Position numbers and translations under genes: made by a program | DNA from: Manis javanica | Lineage: Eukaryota > Chordata > Mammalia > Pholidota > Manidae | Reading direction: 5' to 3' | NCBI RefSeq assembly: GCF_040802235.1 | Contig: NC_133170.1 | Coordinates: forward strand, 3,115,001-3,179,000 | Length of the DNA: 64,000 bases | Part shown: in pieces, positions 47,973 to 60,200 of the stretch | How positions within the stretch are numbered: the stretch's first letter is position 1 | How the letters are laid out: each line of letters begins with the position of its first letter | Notes under the pieces: generated by a model | The model's database searches: none | Seen by the model: only the letters and a program-made list of their open reading frames with translations | What the model was told of the DNA's origin: nothing

Positions 47973-50381
47973 CCCTTAATTTTAGGTAACATTTATAACA
48001 TGTTTTTAGATTTCTTGTTGAGTTTAGTCGACCTTTTGGCTACCAGGGGCCATGGAGTCGGCATCCTTAACCTCGCTTCCTATGTATGAGTCATGTGACC
48101 AGGGCCCAGAGGGCATCAGTAATGGGACCAGGATTATAGAAGCTATCCTTTGATTGCTCTTTCTGTAAGGTTGTGATAAGAGTGTTTTGTCGGTGGAAAA
48201 TGGGGCTATGAGGCAAGGCAATATCTTCCTTTTTTTCCATAGGACTCGATTTTCATTGCATTCTAACTTTTTTTAGTGCAGTCTTACCTGAAAGACATAA
48301 GCTTCTATCTTTCATTCGACACATTGAATCTAGGATTATACCTAGTAGGTTTCATTGGTCAATTCTACAGGAAATAATTCATCGCGTGGAATTCTGTGAC
48401 AACAAAATATTTGGAAAGGTCTTTCCAGTTGTCAAAACTAAACACTCTAAAATGATACGAACAATTTTTCAGTGAAATCAATCATTAATTAGGGGACTCT
48501 GAATCCATTGTTTTGATATTTAGAAAATGCACAAGTCTTAGAGTCAGAGACACGCGCGTTCTCGTTCTGGCTCTGTTTGCTGTGAAGCGTTGACCTCTCT
48601 GCTGCAGTTTTCTCGCTTGTAAAATGTGGATAATGCTTTCCCTACGTAATTGGTAGTAGTTAGAGTTCTTAGTTGTCAGTGATTAAGATCCAACGAAACT
48701 ATCTTGAGCCAAGTGGCTATTTGTAGGCTTACATGGGTTACTGTAAGGGGTTACTATTGAGGGAAAAATGCCCCAGCAGCCCCGGGGAACCTCAGGACTG
48801 GGGACCCTTCTGTTCTCTTCCATTGTAGGACAGGCTTTGTGGGGGCTTTGGGCTCTCGCAGTGTCTCTTTTCTAATCTCAAATAGGTGCTTCCAGGAAAA
48901 GGCTCTCTGAAAAGCGAGAGTTGCTTGCACCACATGTCCACCTGTGGGCCAAGCCGCTGTTGCCTCGGACGGGGACCTCAGTGCCTTGCACGTCTCTGTG
49001 GTCACAGTGCACCGTGATGGGCATTGGAGAGGAGACGTGCCTCCAAGGTGGGGGTGCCTGGCACGTAGTGGGCCCTCACATGGAGAGACTCTCGCTGGGT
49101 GGTGTGGACAGACTGTATTAAAGTCCTCAACATAAAGCAGTTTATTACCAAGCGTCAGTCCTTCTGCACAAGGAGTTACACCATTTGTGATTTTAGCTAC
49201 TCGGGCTGATGAAATTCTCCCCTTTTTATGGGTGAATCTTGACAGTGATGATGGCAGTGTGGCGGAGGGAAATCAAAAAACTACCAGGCATTTAAATGAT
49301 ACCATTTCTGCACCAGCCATGCCCTGTGTGGTCGCCTCACTCTGCCTTTGGGATCTGGTCAGGCCGCCGAGTCGCCCCTGCCGGGCCTGGCGAGCACTAG
49401 CAGGACACGCTGAGAGGTGAAGAGCGGGCAGAGAAGGGCGCTGCAGGCACAGGCTGCAGCGCTGCTGTTCACTGGGCGTGCGGACAGCCTTGAGCACATT
49501 TTCTCAGTTAGATAGAGGGAAGGTGTTTGTGATATTGGGTTGTTTGTGGGCATTGAAATTAAATATGCTGTATGGATTACCGAGTGTGGTGCCTGGCACA
49601 GTAAAATTGTAGCTAATATGGTGATGGTTTCGATCATTTAAATTTTAATCCGAATTTTTTATTTCAATTTCTGACCTCTGGTGAGAATTCTGTCCTCTGG
49701 CCGCAGTGCAGACCTGCTAAACCAGAGGGCCTGGCTGTGGGTCTGGGGATCTAAATGTTGGATATGTACCCCAAGTTATTGCTAGAAAACCAAAGATCGA
49801 AAACCACTGACAGGGCTGAGAACGGTCTGGCAACTATCTTCACATTACTGTTTTTGGTGGAGGAGTTTTTTTCCCCCTCTTCCCCAGTTATTTTCGAAGA
49901 AGAGAGGGGCTGGGCAATGAACAGTGAAGAAAATCGAATTACTTATGAAAGCCACCTTAATCTCTGCTTTGTTAATGCAGAAACATCTTACATAAGCCCA
50001 ACACCCTGCACCTTGAGCTTCAGTTCCCTGAAGCTCATGCCTCATAAGCTTGTGAAGTGCTTAGTGCAAACCTGACTTGTCAGTATCCTTCTGTGCTTTT
50101 GGTGGGAAAGCTGACTAGGCAAATGAAAAAGTGTCCTGCAGTACGACATGAGGGTTACCACCTCTGTGTCCTACCTGGTGGAACTGCTTCCGCCCACATA
50201 TTGTCTTAAATTTTTTTCTATGTGTATGTGTGTCATTTAAAATTGTTAGGCATCCAGACTGGCATTTTTTTTTTTCTTTGCCTGTTTTACTTCTGTCATT
50301 CATAGACAGATTTCTACCAGAGGACTTTTCTCCACATTTTTTTAACATCTAAATCTTTAATACAATTTCTTTTTTTCCCAG
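47973..50381. other. GXYLT1 intron 1, mostly unassigned
   Basis: Apart from the MIR at 48540 and a possible MER5-like piece at about 49670-49790, nothing could be named. The right end (50361-50381) is a strong pyrimidine tract and AG in front of an exon-like block. Confidence 0.45.
48540..48665 (+). repeat. MIR fragment, sense
   Basis: TTAGAGTCAGAGACACGCGC, GTTCTGGCTCTG, TTGACCTCTCTGCTGCAGTT and AAAATGTGGATAATGC follow MIR order. Confidence 0.7.
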
Positions 50382-50570
50382 GAGGGGGGGCTGGTGGGGA
50401 AATGGGATGCTAACGTAATTTTGGAATGGTTGAGTACTTGTTCACTGCCATTCCTATATAAGCAGTCCTTTCCCCATTTCCCAAGCATTCATGAAATTAA
50501 AGATTTGAGAGAAGAAGTGAAGACCTTAGAGCTAGAAACTAAATTATCTGGAGACAGTTTTCAGTTGAAA
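50382..50570 (+). other. Exon-like open block in GXYLT1 intron 1 (hypothetical)
   Basis: A 189-base block is flanked by a strong acceptor (TTTCTTTTTTTCCCAG, ending 50381) and a strong donor (AAA|GTGAGT at 50570/50571). It is open for exactly 63 codons. The reading includes IHEIKDLREEVKTLELETKL, which has heptad-like spacing and could form a short coiled coil, and ends FQLK. It has no in-frame ATG at its start, so it would need an upstream exon. It could pair with 54336-54371. I recognise no family. It might be an unannotated or alternative exon, a relic of a retrocopy, or chance. Confidence 0.25.
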
Positions 50571-50989
50571 GTGAGTGACTAGCCACAGATCTTCAAGAAG
50601 TGGCGATCGGTCAGTGTCATGGGATGGTCACCATTTCGGAGGCTGTGGGCATCCATGTCCCTGGTGCGGCCAGAGTGCAGGTGTCCGCCTGGAGGACGCG
50701 CTGGAGGCTTGTGGCACTGCACTCAGGCTTCCACACTGTGAGGCTGGATGTGCCCAGACTTATCCCCGACTCTCTCAGTTGTACAGGGCTTTCACTAAAG
50801 CTGTCCTGAGATAGAGCAGGGACGTGGGGCAAGTCGTGGTTCACTATTCCTGCCTGGGATGAGTAATGCTGAGATATGAGCAGTATAGTAAGAACAAAAG
50901 GGATCCCATCGTAAGGCTGAGATTACATTTTAAAAACCAGGGAGTTAGGAGGTAAGATTCCTAACATTTTATGGTAATCAGCCCAAGCT

Positions 50990-51385
50990 GTCCCGTCCTA
51001 AGGCAGGACAAGCAGTCCTAAATGGTATGTCTCCACTTCTTGAGGGGCACCACTGTCGTGGAGAAGAACAGGATCAAGAAATTCCTTGTGTTAAGTTTAT
51101 TTTATGGAATGTCTGAGGATTATGAATGATGAATCAAAACAGAGTGACATCATGAAACCACATGTCAAGGCTATGTGGCTCCCCCCTGCCCCAACGTTTG
51201 CCCATTCTTGAAATCCTTGAAATACATGTATCCTAAACTTGAAGCATGCCTTCTTTTTGAGATTGCTCACACTTGCCTTTTTTTGAGCGTGTACTTTTTA
51301 AATAAAGACTTTTTGCTGCTCAATTTACTGCATTTTGTCTCTGTGCCCTTTCAAGCCTCTTGGGAGGTTAATAAGAGAGACCCCC
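50990..51385 (+). mobile_element. Endogenous retrovirus LTR-like segment, sense (non-coding)
   Basis: The layout is that of an LTR: an upstream part with CCCCAACGTTTGCCCATTC, TTGAAATCCTTGAAATACAT and CTAAACTTGAAGCATGCC; then an R-like part with GAGCGTGTAC and AAATAAAGACTTTTTGCTGC (a poly(A) signal); then a U5-like GTCTCTGTGCCCTTTC. No internal viral genes are nearby. The boundaries and class are uncertain. Confidence 0.55.
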
Positions 51386-52169
51386 TTTCCTAGTGGTAAA
51401 CATGTTACTTCGCTATTTAATTACACTTTCTAGACTAAGCTTAAGTGTTCACTCTGTCCTCCTTCAGACAAGTAGGGAAGGGCTACTAAGATCTTGATTT
51501 GGGCTGCAACCTCCCGTCACCTGGGTGACCTGGATGGGATGGCAGCGTGTGACCATGCTCTTTAGTGCCTGCTTGAAAATCTCCTTTCTTTGCCTTTGGG
51601 AAGTTCTCAGAACGTAATCTCACTCCATCCAGGGCTCTGCGGCTCCCCCAAATCCTGGAGTGGTAGGGCCTTAGTTCCATTCCGTGCAGACTAATCAGAC
51701 ACCGGACGCCAGGTGACCCTGGCTTCGGGAGTTGGCAGGGGACCTGCCCTGTGCCGAGCAGGAGTTCAGTGAGCTTCCCTTTCCCACCTCTGCCCTTCCG
51801 TGCTCTGCTGCCTGCAGGGCTGCTGCCATCCACTGCCACGCTCGCTTTAATGAATTCCTTCCTTCCCTACACTCCTCTGACCTGTTCGAGAACTCTATCA
51901 GTCAAGAACCTTCCCCTCTCCAGGTTGAGGTTTCACCTGGCGCACAAGGAGAGACCTTCCCAGATGCAGCTGCCCGACAACAATATGACTAGCATGAACA
52001 TTAAACCTTTTTCAGTTTAATTTAAAAGTATAAAAGACCTTCTGTTATCAGATTTAAGTGAAGTTCAAGTTTGAGAATTGTTTTTGTGGAGAGCATTATT
52101 TGTTAAAAGACCTGTTTAATCTAAAACATGAAGTGTCTCGACTTTTGAAACAATTTCAAATACTGAAAT

Positions 52170-52560
52170 TTTCAGGAATTTTTTTTATCAGTTTTTTTTA
52201 AACTTGTGAAATAAGTACAAATTCACAGTATGTTGCAGAGAAACCCCATGTATCCTTACTCAGTTTCCCCATCGTAGCATCTTACATGAGCATCGTGCAA
52301 TATGACGACTGTATCTGGAATACAGACATATCAGTACACTGCAGTGTTATAACCCCGGAGTTAACGTGGTACAGGCCATGGACTGTACTCAGATAGCACC
52401 AGGTTTAATGCAGTCATGTGTATATGTGTAGTTTTATGTGGTTTTATGACATATGTAAACTCCTGCAACCACCCCCACAATCAGGATAAAGAACTGTTTT
52501 ATTACCACAAAGATCCCTCATGGTACCCCTTGGTCAGTTTGTAGACAAGCCACCCAGAAA
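52170..52560 (-). mobile_element. Old L1 3' UTR, antisense
   Basis: Reversed L1M 3' UTR words in order: CCCCATGTATCCTTACTCAG, TTTCCCCATCGTAGCATCTT, AACTCCTGCAACCACCCCCA, CAATCAGGATAAAGAACTG and ACCACAAAGATCCCTCATGG. Confidence 0.8.
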
Positions 52561-54335
52561 TCAAAACTTGGAGTCACGTGCGACCTGAGGACGGGCCCTC
52601 GGGAAGCTTCATCTCTGGTCATCCTCCCTGGAAGGCTGCATCGATGGGCTCCGCTGACTCCGCAAGTCACTGCCCCTGAACTTAGTGCCTCATACAGTTT
52701 TGCCCTGTTAAGAGTATTTCAATACAGTCACCTCTTTGAATGTTGTCTATTTGCATTCCATTTCCAAGTTTTAAGAAATAAAAGCAAAAGCAACTCATGA
52801 CCAGAGCTTGGAAAACTACCTTTACTTTTCCAGTATTTTTAAACTTAAGTTTTTTTTTTTCTGGCAAGTGCTGTTTGTCTCTGGGTAAGTTGCTTTTCCT
52901 GATTTACCGCTTGTAGTAACAGTTACTGGGACATTGTGAGTTTCTGTGTCTCTTGCCAGCAGCACCTCACTGTTTTATGATTTTCTTTTTTTTTTTAATA
53001 GAAACTGTCCTGGGTGCTCACTGGTATATATATTTTATATTTCCATTAAAGAAAGGCAGAAAGAAAACATCCCTTTTATAAATTGTGTTTTCTGACACCG
53101 AGTTTTGGTCCAGAAACTTAACCTAAACTTCAGCTTTCCCCCTGCAGTTTTGTCTGTATTAGTCACGTCACAGTGATTACATGATCTAGCCATGATGCTT
53201 GTGAAAGAAGCAGGCGTGAAAGGCTTCATATTCCATGGTTCCAGTTGTGTGAAATGCCCGTTCCATGCAAATCTGGAGACAGAGCATAGATTCGCGGTTG
53301 TGAAGGACTGGGGGATTGACTACAGGCTGAAGCAGAAAATGGGATTATCACATAATTTTAAGCAAAAAGTTCTACAGAAAAATTTAATTAAGCAGTCATT
53401 TTCTTTGAAACTTTATTTCCCATTTCCATTTGCTACTGTTGAAAGGTTTGACTGGGGGAGGTGGAACAATCAGGGTAGTTAGGAACAGAGGTGCACTTCA
53501 TAAATTGTGGGTTTGTTGTAAGAAAGCTGTGATGATGTCTGTTCAAGGGTTGGAAATACCTATTTGAGCAGGTTTGTTGTGACGTTTAATTGGTATCAAA
53601 GCATGTGAATTTGTAAAGAACTCCATGTTGGTATGAGGATCACTAATCCTGTCTCTAAAAGGAAATTCAAGACTTAAAAATGCACAACAGTGCCTGGGAG
53701 GAGACAAATGCAGATTTCCTGAACAAATCATAGCTTTGCTGGTCTGCACAAATTTTCCTTTCTTTTTTTCTTATCAACCATTTAAATTAGGATGTAATGT
53801 TTTATGTTGTGTTTGAAACTGGTGTCCCTTTAAAGGAAAACAAAATGACCATTTCTTCTTTTTTCCATTGATTGAAAATTCCAGCTTGTAGGCTTTGTGC
53901 GTAGTGTACAGAAGTACTAAGGCAGCATCTTAGGAACCCTCTGTGCCTGACCTGTCCTCAGAGGTTCTGAATCCCGAGGTCAGGTATGGGGTGCTCTGGG
54001 CGATGTCATGGCCAGCCTGGGTTGAGCCCCCAGCCTTAGACTGTTGGTCGGCATCTGTGAGAGGTGTGGTCAGAGATCACTGCAGATCTGAAATTCCGTA
54101 GACCTTTCACCGTGAGAACAGTGACTTGGGATGGAATTCATAGCGAGACAGAGCCACGCTGCGTGGCGGCGGGGCCCGAGCTGACCTGGTCAGGCCTCAC
54201 CCCGACTTCACACTTGCTTACTTTGGTACCCAGCTTCCACTGCAGTGGATTTCAAAGTAAACTACTGTTTTGAAGAGGAATAATGATGAAAAGCCTGTAT
54301 TTTGTAATGTGAGGTATTGCTGTTGTTTCTTTTAG
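52561..54335. other. GXYLT1 intron 1, unassigned
   Basis: No exon or clear repeat was named. The last 20 bases form a good 3' splice site (TTGCTGTTGTTTCTTTTAG). Confidence 0.45.
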
Positions 54336-54371
54336 GTGCAACCACAATCTAAGAAGAAAGGCCAAACATGA
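54336..54371 (+). other. Possible short terminal exon in GXYLT1 intron 1 (hypothetical)
   Basis: Following a good pyrimidine tract and AG (54334-54335), the frame GTG CAA CCA ... ends VQPQSKKKGQT then TGA at 54369-54371. It is in the phase needed to follow the block ending at 50570. Alternatively, spliced from GXYLT1 exon 1 (AG|G), it reads R-CNHNLRRKAKHDPPS and stops at TAG, which would give a truncated GXYLT1. No AATAAA follows closely. This is speculative. Confidence 0.2.
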
Positions 54372-54938
54372 CCCTCCATCTTAGCTTGTGTGATAGAGTG
54401 AGACTGAGCCGTGAATATCAGCATTTCTTATTTTTCAATTTCAAGCGCCATTCAAGGAGCTGCGGTTGAGGATTAACTTAAAAGCTTTTAAAGATCTTCC
54501 CTTTTCACTGGCTTTTGTGGCATTTTAGTTTTGCTTCAAGGATAAGCAAATATTTTGTTTGACTGAAATGGATTTTATTCTAGGGGGAGTAGGTGTGGTC
54601 CATGAAGGAACGTTTTAGAAGTATTCCCATGTGTTCTTTGTCATCTAAGGAGGGGATTTTAATATATTAAGAGAGTTCCTGACTAGAAAACTGTCTTCAA
54701 GTCTGCAGTATATTTTATGTAAAGGTTTTAAAGTTCTGTTTTAAATAATGGTACCTAAGTGAGAAATCAGTTTCTGAGAAAGCCTCAGGTTTTCATAGCA
54801 ATATTTAATTTGAAAAATTGTATTTGCTGTTTTGTTGGTGTAAAATAGAACAGTAAGTTTGTAAGCTATTGAGTACATCCTTGTTAGTTTTAAACCAAAA
54901 TACTCACATAGGACTCTTTCTTTCTGTCTTGCCGTTAG

Positions 54939-55031
54939 GTGTAAGGATTTCTCTCTGTGTTACTGGAATCCCTATTGGATGCTGCCCTCTGATGTTTGTG
55001 GAATGAACTGCTTTTGGGAAGCGGCCTTTAG
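54939..55031 (+). CDS. GXYLT1: GXYLT1 coding exon 2: 31-residue cassette
   Basis: A 93-base exon begins with G (completing AG|G = Arg) and continues CKDFSLCYWNPYWMLPSDVC then GMNCFWEAAF. It ends AG, so the next exon's G again completes Arg. The acceptor is GCCGTTAG (ending 54938) and the donor TTTAG|GTAGGC. Because it is a multiple of three with the same phase on both sides, skipping it leaves the GXYLT1 frame intact. From memory, a human isoform lacks a 31-residue block at this site. The peptide is unusual, with four Cys and three Trp in 31 residues, between the stem and the catalytic domain. Its role is unknown to me. Confidence 0.93.
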
Positions 55032-56747
55032 GTAGGCACTTGATATTTAATTGGTAGATCAGTGTAGGTAAGACTAGATAGTAGATAATAATTTTTTACT
55101 CTAATAGGACATAAAAATGTTTCTTTTCCTGTTATTTAATAATATCTTACAAGTCAATAATTCATTTTCTGATTGGGTTTCCTGTTCCTTTTTCCCACGT
55201 TGTAGTTGTTAATCACTAATTTGTAGTCCACACTGTGTGTAAAATGCTCTTAACTTTTTTTTCCCTAGATATTAAGGCCATTGTTCTAGGAGAATCTATG
55301 ATCTAATTTTAGGTAAGAGGTACTAAAGTGATAAACAGGTGATAAAGATGGACCTTCCATGGGTATTTCTAGGCATAAATGGCATTTATCCAACTTAAAG
55401 CTGGTATACCGAAGAAACATTTTGGGGGTGCATGGGGCCAACTGGAGAAGGCTTATATTGGTTATTAGCAGAGAGATTGAATTTTGAGAAAGTGGAAGAT
55501 AAATGTTTAAGAAGGAATGAATGATTGGACATTGTTTGTTGACCTTTTAAATTGTTGAATAGTTTGGCTTTGTTCACATCTTTGGGCATCAAAGGCGTCG
55601 GATTGGCTGACATCTCGGGTCCCTTTCTGCTCTAACCTTTAATGAAAGAACCTAGTGTTGCTAGGAATGGGGTAGCCTACCTCCTAGTGATGTGGCAGGG
55701 GGGTGAGGGAGTAGCCTGAAACACCTTTCCCAAGAGTGGAATTTCCCTGAGAGGCACCTATTTTTACTGTGTCTTTAAAATTCATTTACATTTTAATTCT
55801 GTTCATTTCAAATTCTATTCCATTTGCCAAGCAGTGTAATGGAGTAAAAACCAGACCCAGCGTCTGGTTAATATGGTTCCATCCTTGGGGAGCTTTTCAT
55901 TTTGACAGGAGCTTCACACTAGTCAGCCTGGGGTTTCAGCGAGGGTGACAAGCCGTAGCCATGACGATGGGAGAACCCGGCGAGTCGTAGGTAAGGTGGG
56001 GTGGGATCAGGAGTGGCTTCTCCAGGGAGCCCCGTGTGTGAGGAGCAGGAAACTGGCCAGGCTCACGGGCAGAAGGCGGAGTATTCTAGGTGGGAAGCAG
56101 TGCATTCTCAGTATATATCACTAACATGGTTTTCAATTCTTTAAAATCCCAATATGTTATGCATCCGGTGAACAGTGGTTGAAATCAGGTATTTTAATTA
56201 TGTCTCATTGTTACAGAAAATACTGAGTGATTGAAATTCTAATATGGGTCAATCAAGTCAGATTATTCAAACTTTTAAAGATAATCTTTCCCTTCAGCTT
56301 GTTCATAATTTTGGAGCATTGGAGCTCCATGTTTTTTATGTCTATTAAAGTTTGCAGATGAACGCAGTGTTGACAAACACCGCTTTACTATCTCTAGCCT
56401 TGGGACATACATCTGCTAGCTCTGGAAGCTGGGTACGCTTGGAAACTTACGCGCATTCTGATTTCATCCAGCTCAGGCCCTTTTGTATGTCACAGGGTGA
56501 GTAACGACCCTCCTTCCTCCTAGGCCCGAGGACTCACCCCGAAGAAGCGGACACCGTCGGAATCTTCCAGCCTCTGCTTATCATTCCTTTTGTTGTGGCT
56601 TCTCCAGCTCTCTAGTTGCCTCATGCTGCCAAGTATTCCCTGGGGAAGGATGGCATGTGGGTGATGGGTACACACTGTGAGCCCTTGTGCTTGTTGCTCT
56701 CCTAAATTTGAGATTTTAAATGTTATGCTTCTGTGTTATACTCTCTA
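55032..56747. other. GXYLT1 intron 2, first part, unassigned
   Basis: AT-rich at first, then mixed composition. No exon or named repeat could be supported. Confidence 0.45.
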
Positions 56748-57247
56748 CTTAGACATCTGTGTCTGTCTGCAGATATGATGGTTTTCCCAGTAGTCCATGT
56801 AAGAATATAGTAATTTATCCTCCATTTTCCCCATGGTCCCAGGCACATAAGTGGGTGAGAATTATGCCTGGGCTTGACTGGGTTTACCCCGCCTTATGTC
56901 TAAACATCCCGACCCTCCCCCAAAGCAACAAGCCCAGCGGTTCTGCCACAATAAAAGGCACCTCGCTGCTACCCCCTCTCTCTCTGTCTCTCTCTCTGCA
57001 GCCCTCTCTCTCCTTGTCTCTGTCTCTGTCTGTCTGTCTCGCTGCTCTCTTTGTCTCTGTCTCTCTGTCCCGCTCCTCTCCCTCTCTCTCTCTCTCTCTC
57101 TCTCTACGCCCTCCCCTCACTCCCCTAGGGCAGCCACTCTCTCCTTCAGATAATAAAGTCTCTTGCGTGGGCCCGTGTCTCCTGAGTCATTCTGGGTAAG
57201 GAGGGTCGCGGTGAGAAAAATCTCTTAATCTTAGTTTCTCACTTAGA
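56748..57247 (+). mobile_element. Candidate solo LTR of an endogenous retrovirus, with 6-base flanking duplication (non-coding)
   Basis: The interior 56754-57241 (488 bases) is organised like a U3-R-U5 LTR. A TATA-like AATAAAAGG lies near 56950, a long CT-rich R region at 56975-57110, a poly(A) signal ATAATAAAG near 57152, then GTCTCCTGAGTCATTC and a terminus ...TTTCTCA. The hexamer CTTAGA flanks both ends (56748-56753 and 57242-57247), as expected for a target duplication. The left terminus reads CA rather than the usual TG, so either it has mutated or the boundary is wrong. No viral genes are attached. Confidence 0.6.
56975..57110 (+). repeat. CT-rich low-complexity tract
   Basis: Interrupted CTCT/GTCT runs end in a pure CT run near 57080-57108. 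Frames across it on both strands are Ser/Leu- or Arg/Glu-rich artefacts. Confidence 0.9.
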
Positions 57248-60200
57248 ATTTAGGATCCCTCACATTTGCTCATTCTGCTGAAATATGCAGACAAGTCAAA
57301 ATGCCATAGAGTCGCCGTGTCCTGCAGTTCGGCACCTACTCAGTGGACACCCCAGTCGGCCTGATCCCAGAGCTTGTCTGCCCAGCTGATGAACTGCTTT
57401 GAGGTTCCCCTTTGCTGTTACCGGAGGGCTCGCGTTTTGCCTGGCACCAGTGGGCCCTTACCTGGCACGGTTTTTCCTCTTCCCAGGCTTATCCCCGCTT
57501 TTCCAATTTGAATTTTTTATATTATTCTATTTTGACTAAAGCTTACCTGGAAGATTATTTTCTCCCATTACTTTATTATACAGTGAACATAAAATAACGT
57601 AAAAAGAAAATCCCCTCAGCACTCAGCCTTTCACTGTTGCAAACACTTCCCCATTCTTATTACCTGCGCCTGCTGAGTCACCTTGCCGGCCAACTGCTCC
57701 CCGGCAGCATGTCGGATGGTCAGCCTCCCCGTCCTTGGGACAAAACCCCTACACTTGCTTTCAAGCCTTTTTTCCTTTAAGCATCCTCAATTTTCTCTCT
57801 CTCTCCACCAGCAAAATATTTATAGGAGGGTCTGCTGGCTTCACTTCCTTAAGCAAACAGAAAAGCTTCCCACCCCCGCCTGCTGTCCCCCCTGACTAAG
57901 CTCTCATTGAAGCCCCCCAGGCCTCTGAGTTGTTCTGGGGGGCCTACTCTTACTTCTCCTGGTCAGTCGGCACTCGCTGCCCCCTCCTCTTTCTTCCTTT
58001 CAGCTCTGGCGGGTCCTGGTTCCCATGACCAGTGTCTCTGCCCTGCTGACCCCTCTGCCCCTGGGCCCCGCTCCCCACTGCTGCCTCCTGAGCGTTGCTG
58101 TAGGACCCTGCTGTCTGCTCTGCCCGCCCCTTGGCCACAGCGTGACCCGTGTGCCTGGGGTCCCCAGCCCAGTGCCCCTTCCTGTGCTCCAGAACTATTT
58201 CCAGCTGCGTTTTCATCACGGTTACGTGGCTGGTTCATGTCTAGGCCACGCTTGGGCAAACCTGAGCTGGTGGTCTAGCCCACCGCACCGCCCTGTGGTG
58301 TGCCCCGGGTCACAGCGGACTTTCTCCCTGTGTCGGGCCACGGTGGCTTCCGGCCCCAGTCACACTGTTGTCCTCCCTCTGGTTTCCCTCCCCACCGCGC
58401 CCCTCGCTTCTCACCTGCTCGCCTCTCTGTGTCCGCCGTCATACTCGCCGCATCTGTTCTGCTTGTGAGTCGTTATCCGCATCTTGACCTTACTTTGCAG
58501 CTCGATAGCTCGTGGTGTTCATCATTTAAGGCCCATGCTGAGCAATGTGCTTAGCAATCAGTAAATAACGATTTTCCCCGGGATTTGTAGACTAGGCTAG
58601 ATGTTTATATAGGGAGCTTCCTTAGCCGTCTTGATGTTTTTTTTCTATTTAAGCAGTTACCATGCTTTCTAATTAAAATTTTTAAAATTCTGTCTTTTCA
58701 CAACAGGCTTACTAATTTATAGTTCATTCATTGATTGTCAAACATATTTCCATATTTGTTTAGCTTTTTAATCGTTTGCTCTGCATATTGTCAGTATTGA
58801 TATTTACCTGTTGAGGTTTTAATGTCTATTCTATGAACTATTAGGATATCTACTTTTGCCACTGATTACAGATATTTTTTCCTCATTGGTTTCAATTTTT
58901 TTAAGTTATATTTTCAGTATACAGTCTCTTAATTTTAGCATTACTATAAAAAATTCTGTTTTAATGTACTAATTTTTCTATGACTTCAGCTTTTAAAAAT
59001 ATTTAACCTCTTTATGGTAGAAAATGATTTTCACTTCATGGAGTGTGTGGTTATAGGGGAATTTAAATGTTACCTGTATTGTCTTGCATGTTTAGTCCAT
59101 GCTAGTTTTAAGAGATATATTTTTACGGATTATTTTAAATTATATTTTTGCAACTAATACTTGTATTTCAAACTGCATTTTAAGATTCTCTTTTCTATGC
59201 TTTTTATAAGACCTTAAAGAGTTTTTTTTAGGTATTATGTTTTGTTTCAAAAGTAATTATATACAACTCACGTTATCTAGGATAATTTTTTTTAGTGTGA
59301 TAATTTAGCACAACTCTTTTCATAGTAAAAGGCAAATAATTTTAAGCTATAGGGAAATTATCATTAGTGTTTCTGAATATAATTTCTATTTTGTTCAACT
59401 GTTAGTTTTTAAAGATAAGTTCATGGCAGTTAATTTTTAGTTTGGAGAGATTGTCATCAAATTTAATTAATAAAAGCATATAAAGTTTGGCTTTATATAC
59501 TTCATTATAATACTAATTCCCAGACTTAATATATTATGCATTGTTTTATAGAAAGGATGCTAGCTTAATAATAGTCCAGAAGAATACACTGGAAGCTTTT
59601 CATGCTGTCTAAATAAAAAAAAATTATTATGATTCTTATATTGCAGAAATATTACTTAAGTCTATTTGTAAGGTTTAGAAATCTGTTAACAGTGCTTTTT
59701 AGAATTTGTCACTGAAGACATTTTTTAGCTATTAGTCTTTTTTTCTGATTCCCCTTCTCACTTTTTCTTTTTTTACTTTTTGTTTTTACATTTTTACTTT
59801 GATGTTTCAAGTCTACAGAGGTTACAGGAGAAGTACAGGAAGTACACACTAGATATTTACCTGTTATTAAAAACATCCCAGGTTTTTTTGGTTAACCATT
59901 TGACAGCTACAGCCATTATAACACATGCCTGAATACTCAGTATGTATCTCCTGAGAGCAAGAACATTCTCCGAAATAATCATAAGATTGTCACTTTATTT
60001 AACCCTGACAGAATACATATTTATGTTTCCTTATATTCTGGTTGATATACTTTACACCTCTTTTGTGAGAAGGACATTAACAGAAAAGCCAGTGCCATGT
60101 AGTTGATGACCCTCCATTCATAGAAACTTGGCAGAGGCAGTGCTGGGCCTGTGACTGAACTAGCCTTGGGCTGCCTTGGGGGAGGAGCCCCTGGGGCTGA

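Noticed and set aside
56759..57199. 146-codon + frame rich in Ser and Leu
   Set aside because: Produced by the CT-rich tract of the LTR-like element.
57907..58468. Overlapping frames of 84-147 codons in C/T-rich intron
   Set aside because: They occur in several phases and both strands at once, with no family match and no splice context linking them to GXYLT1.
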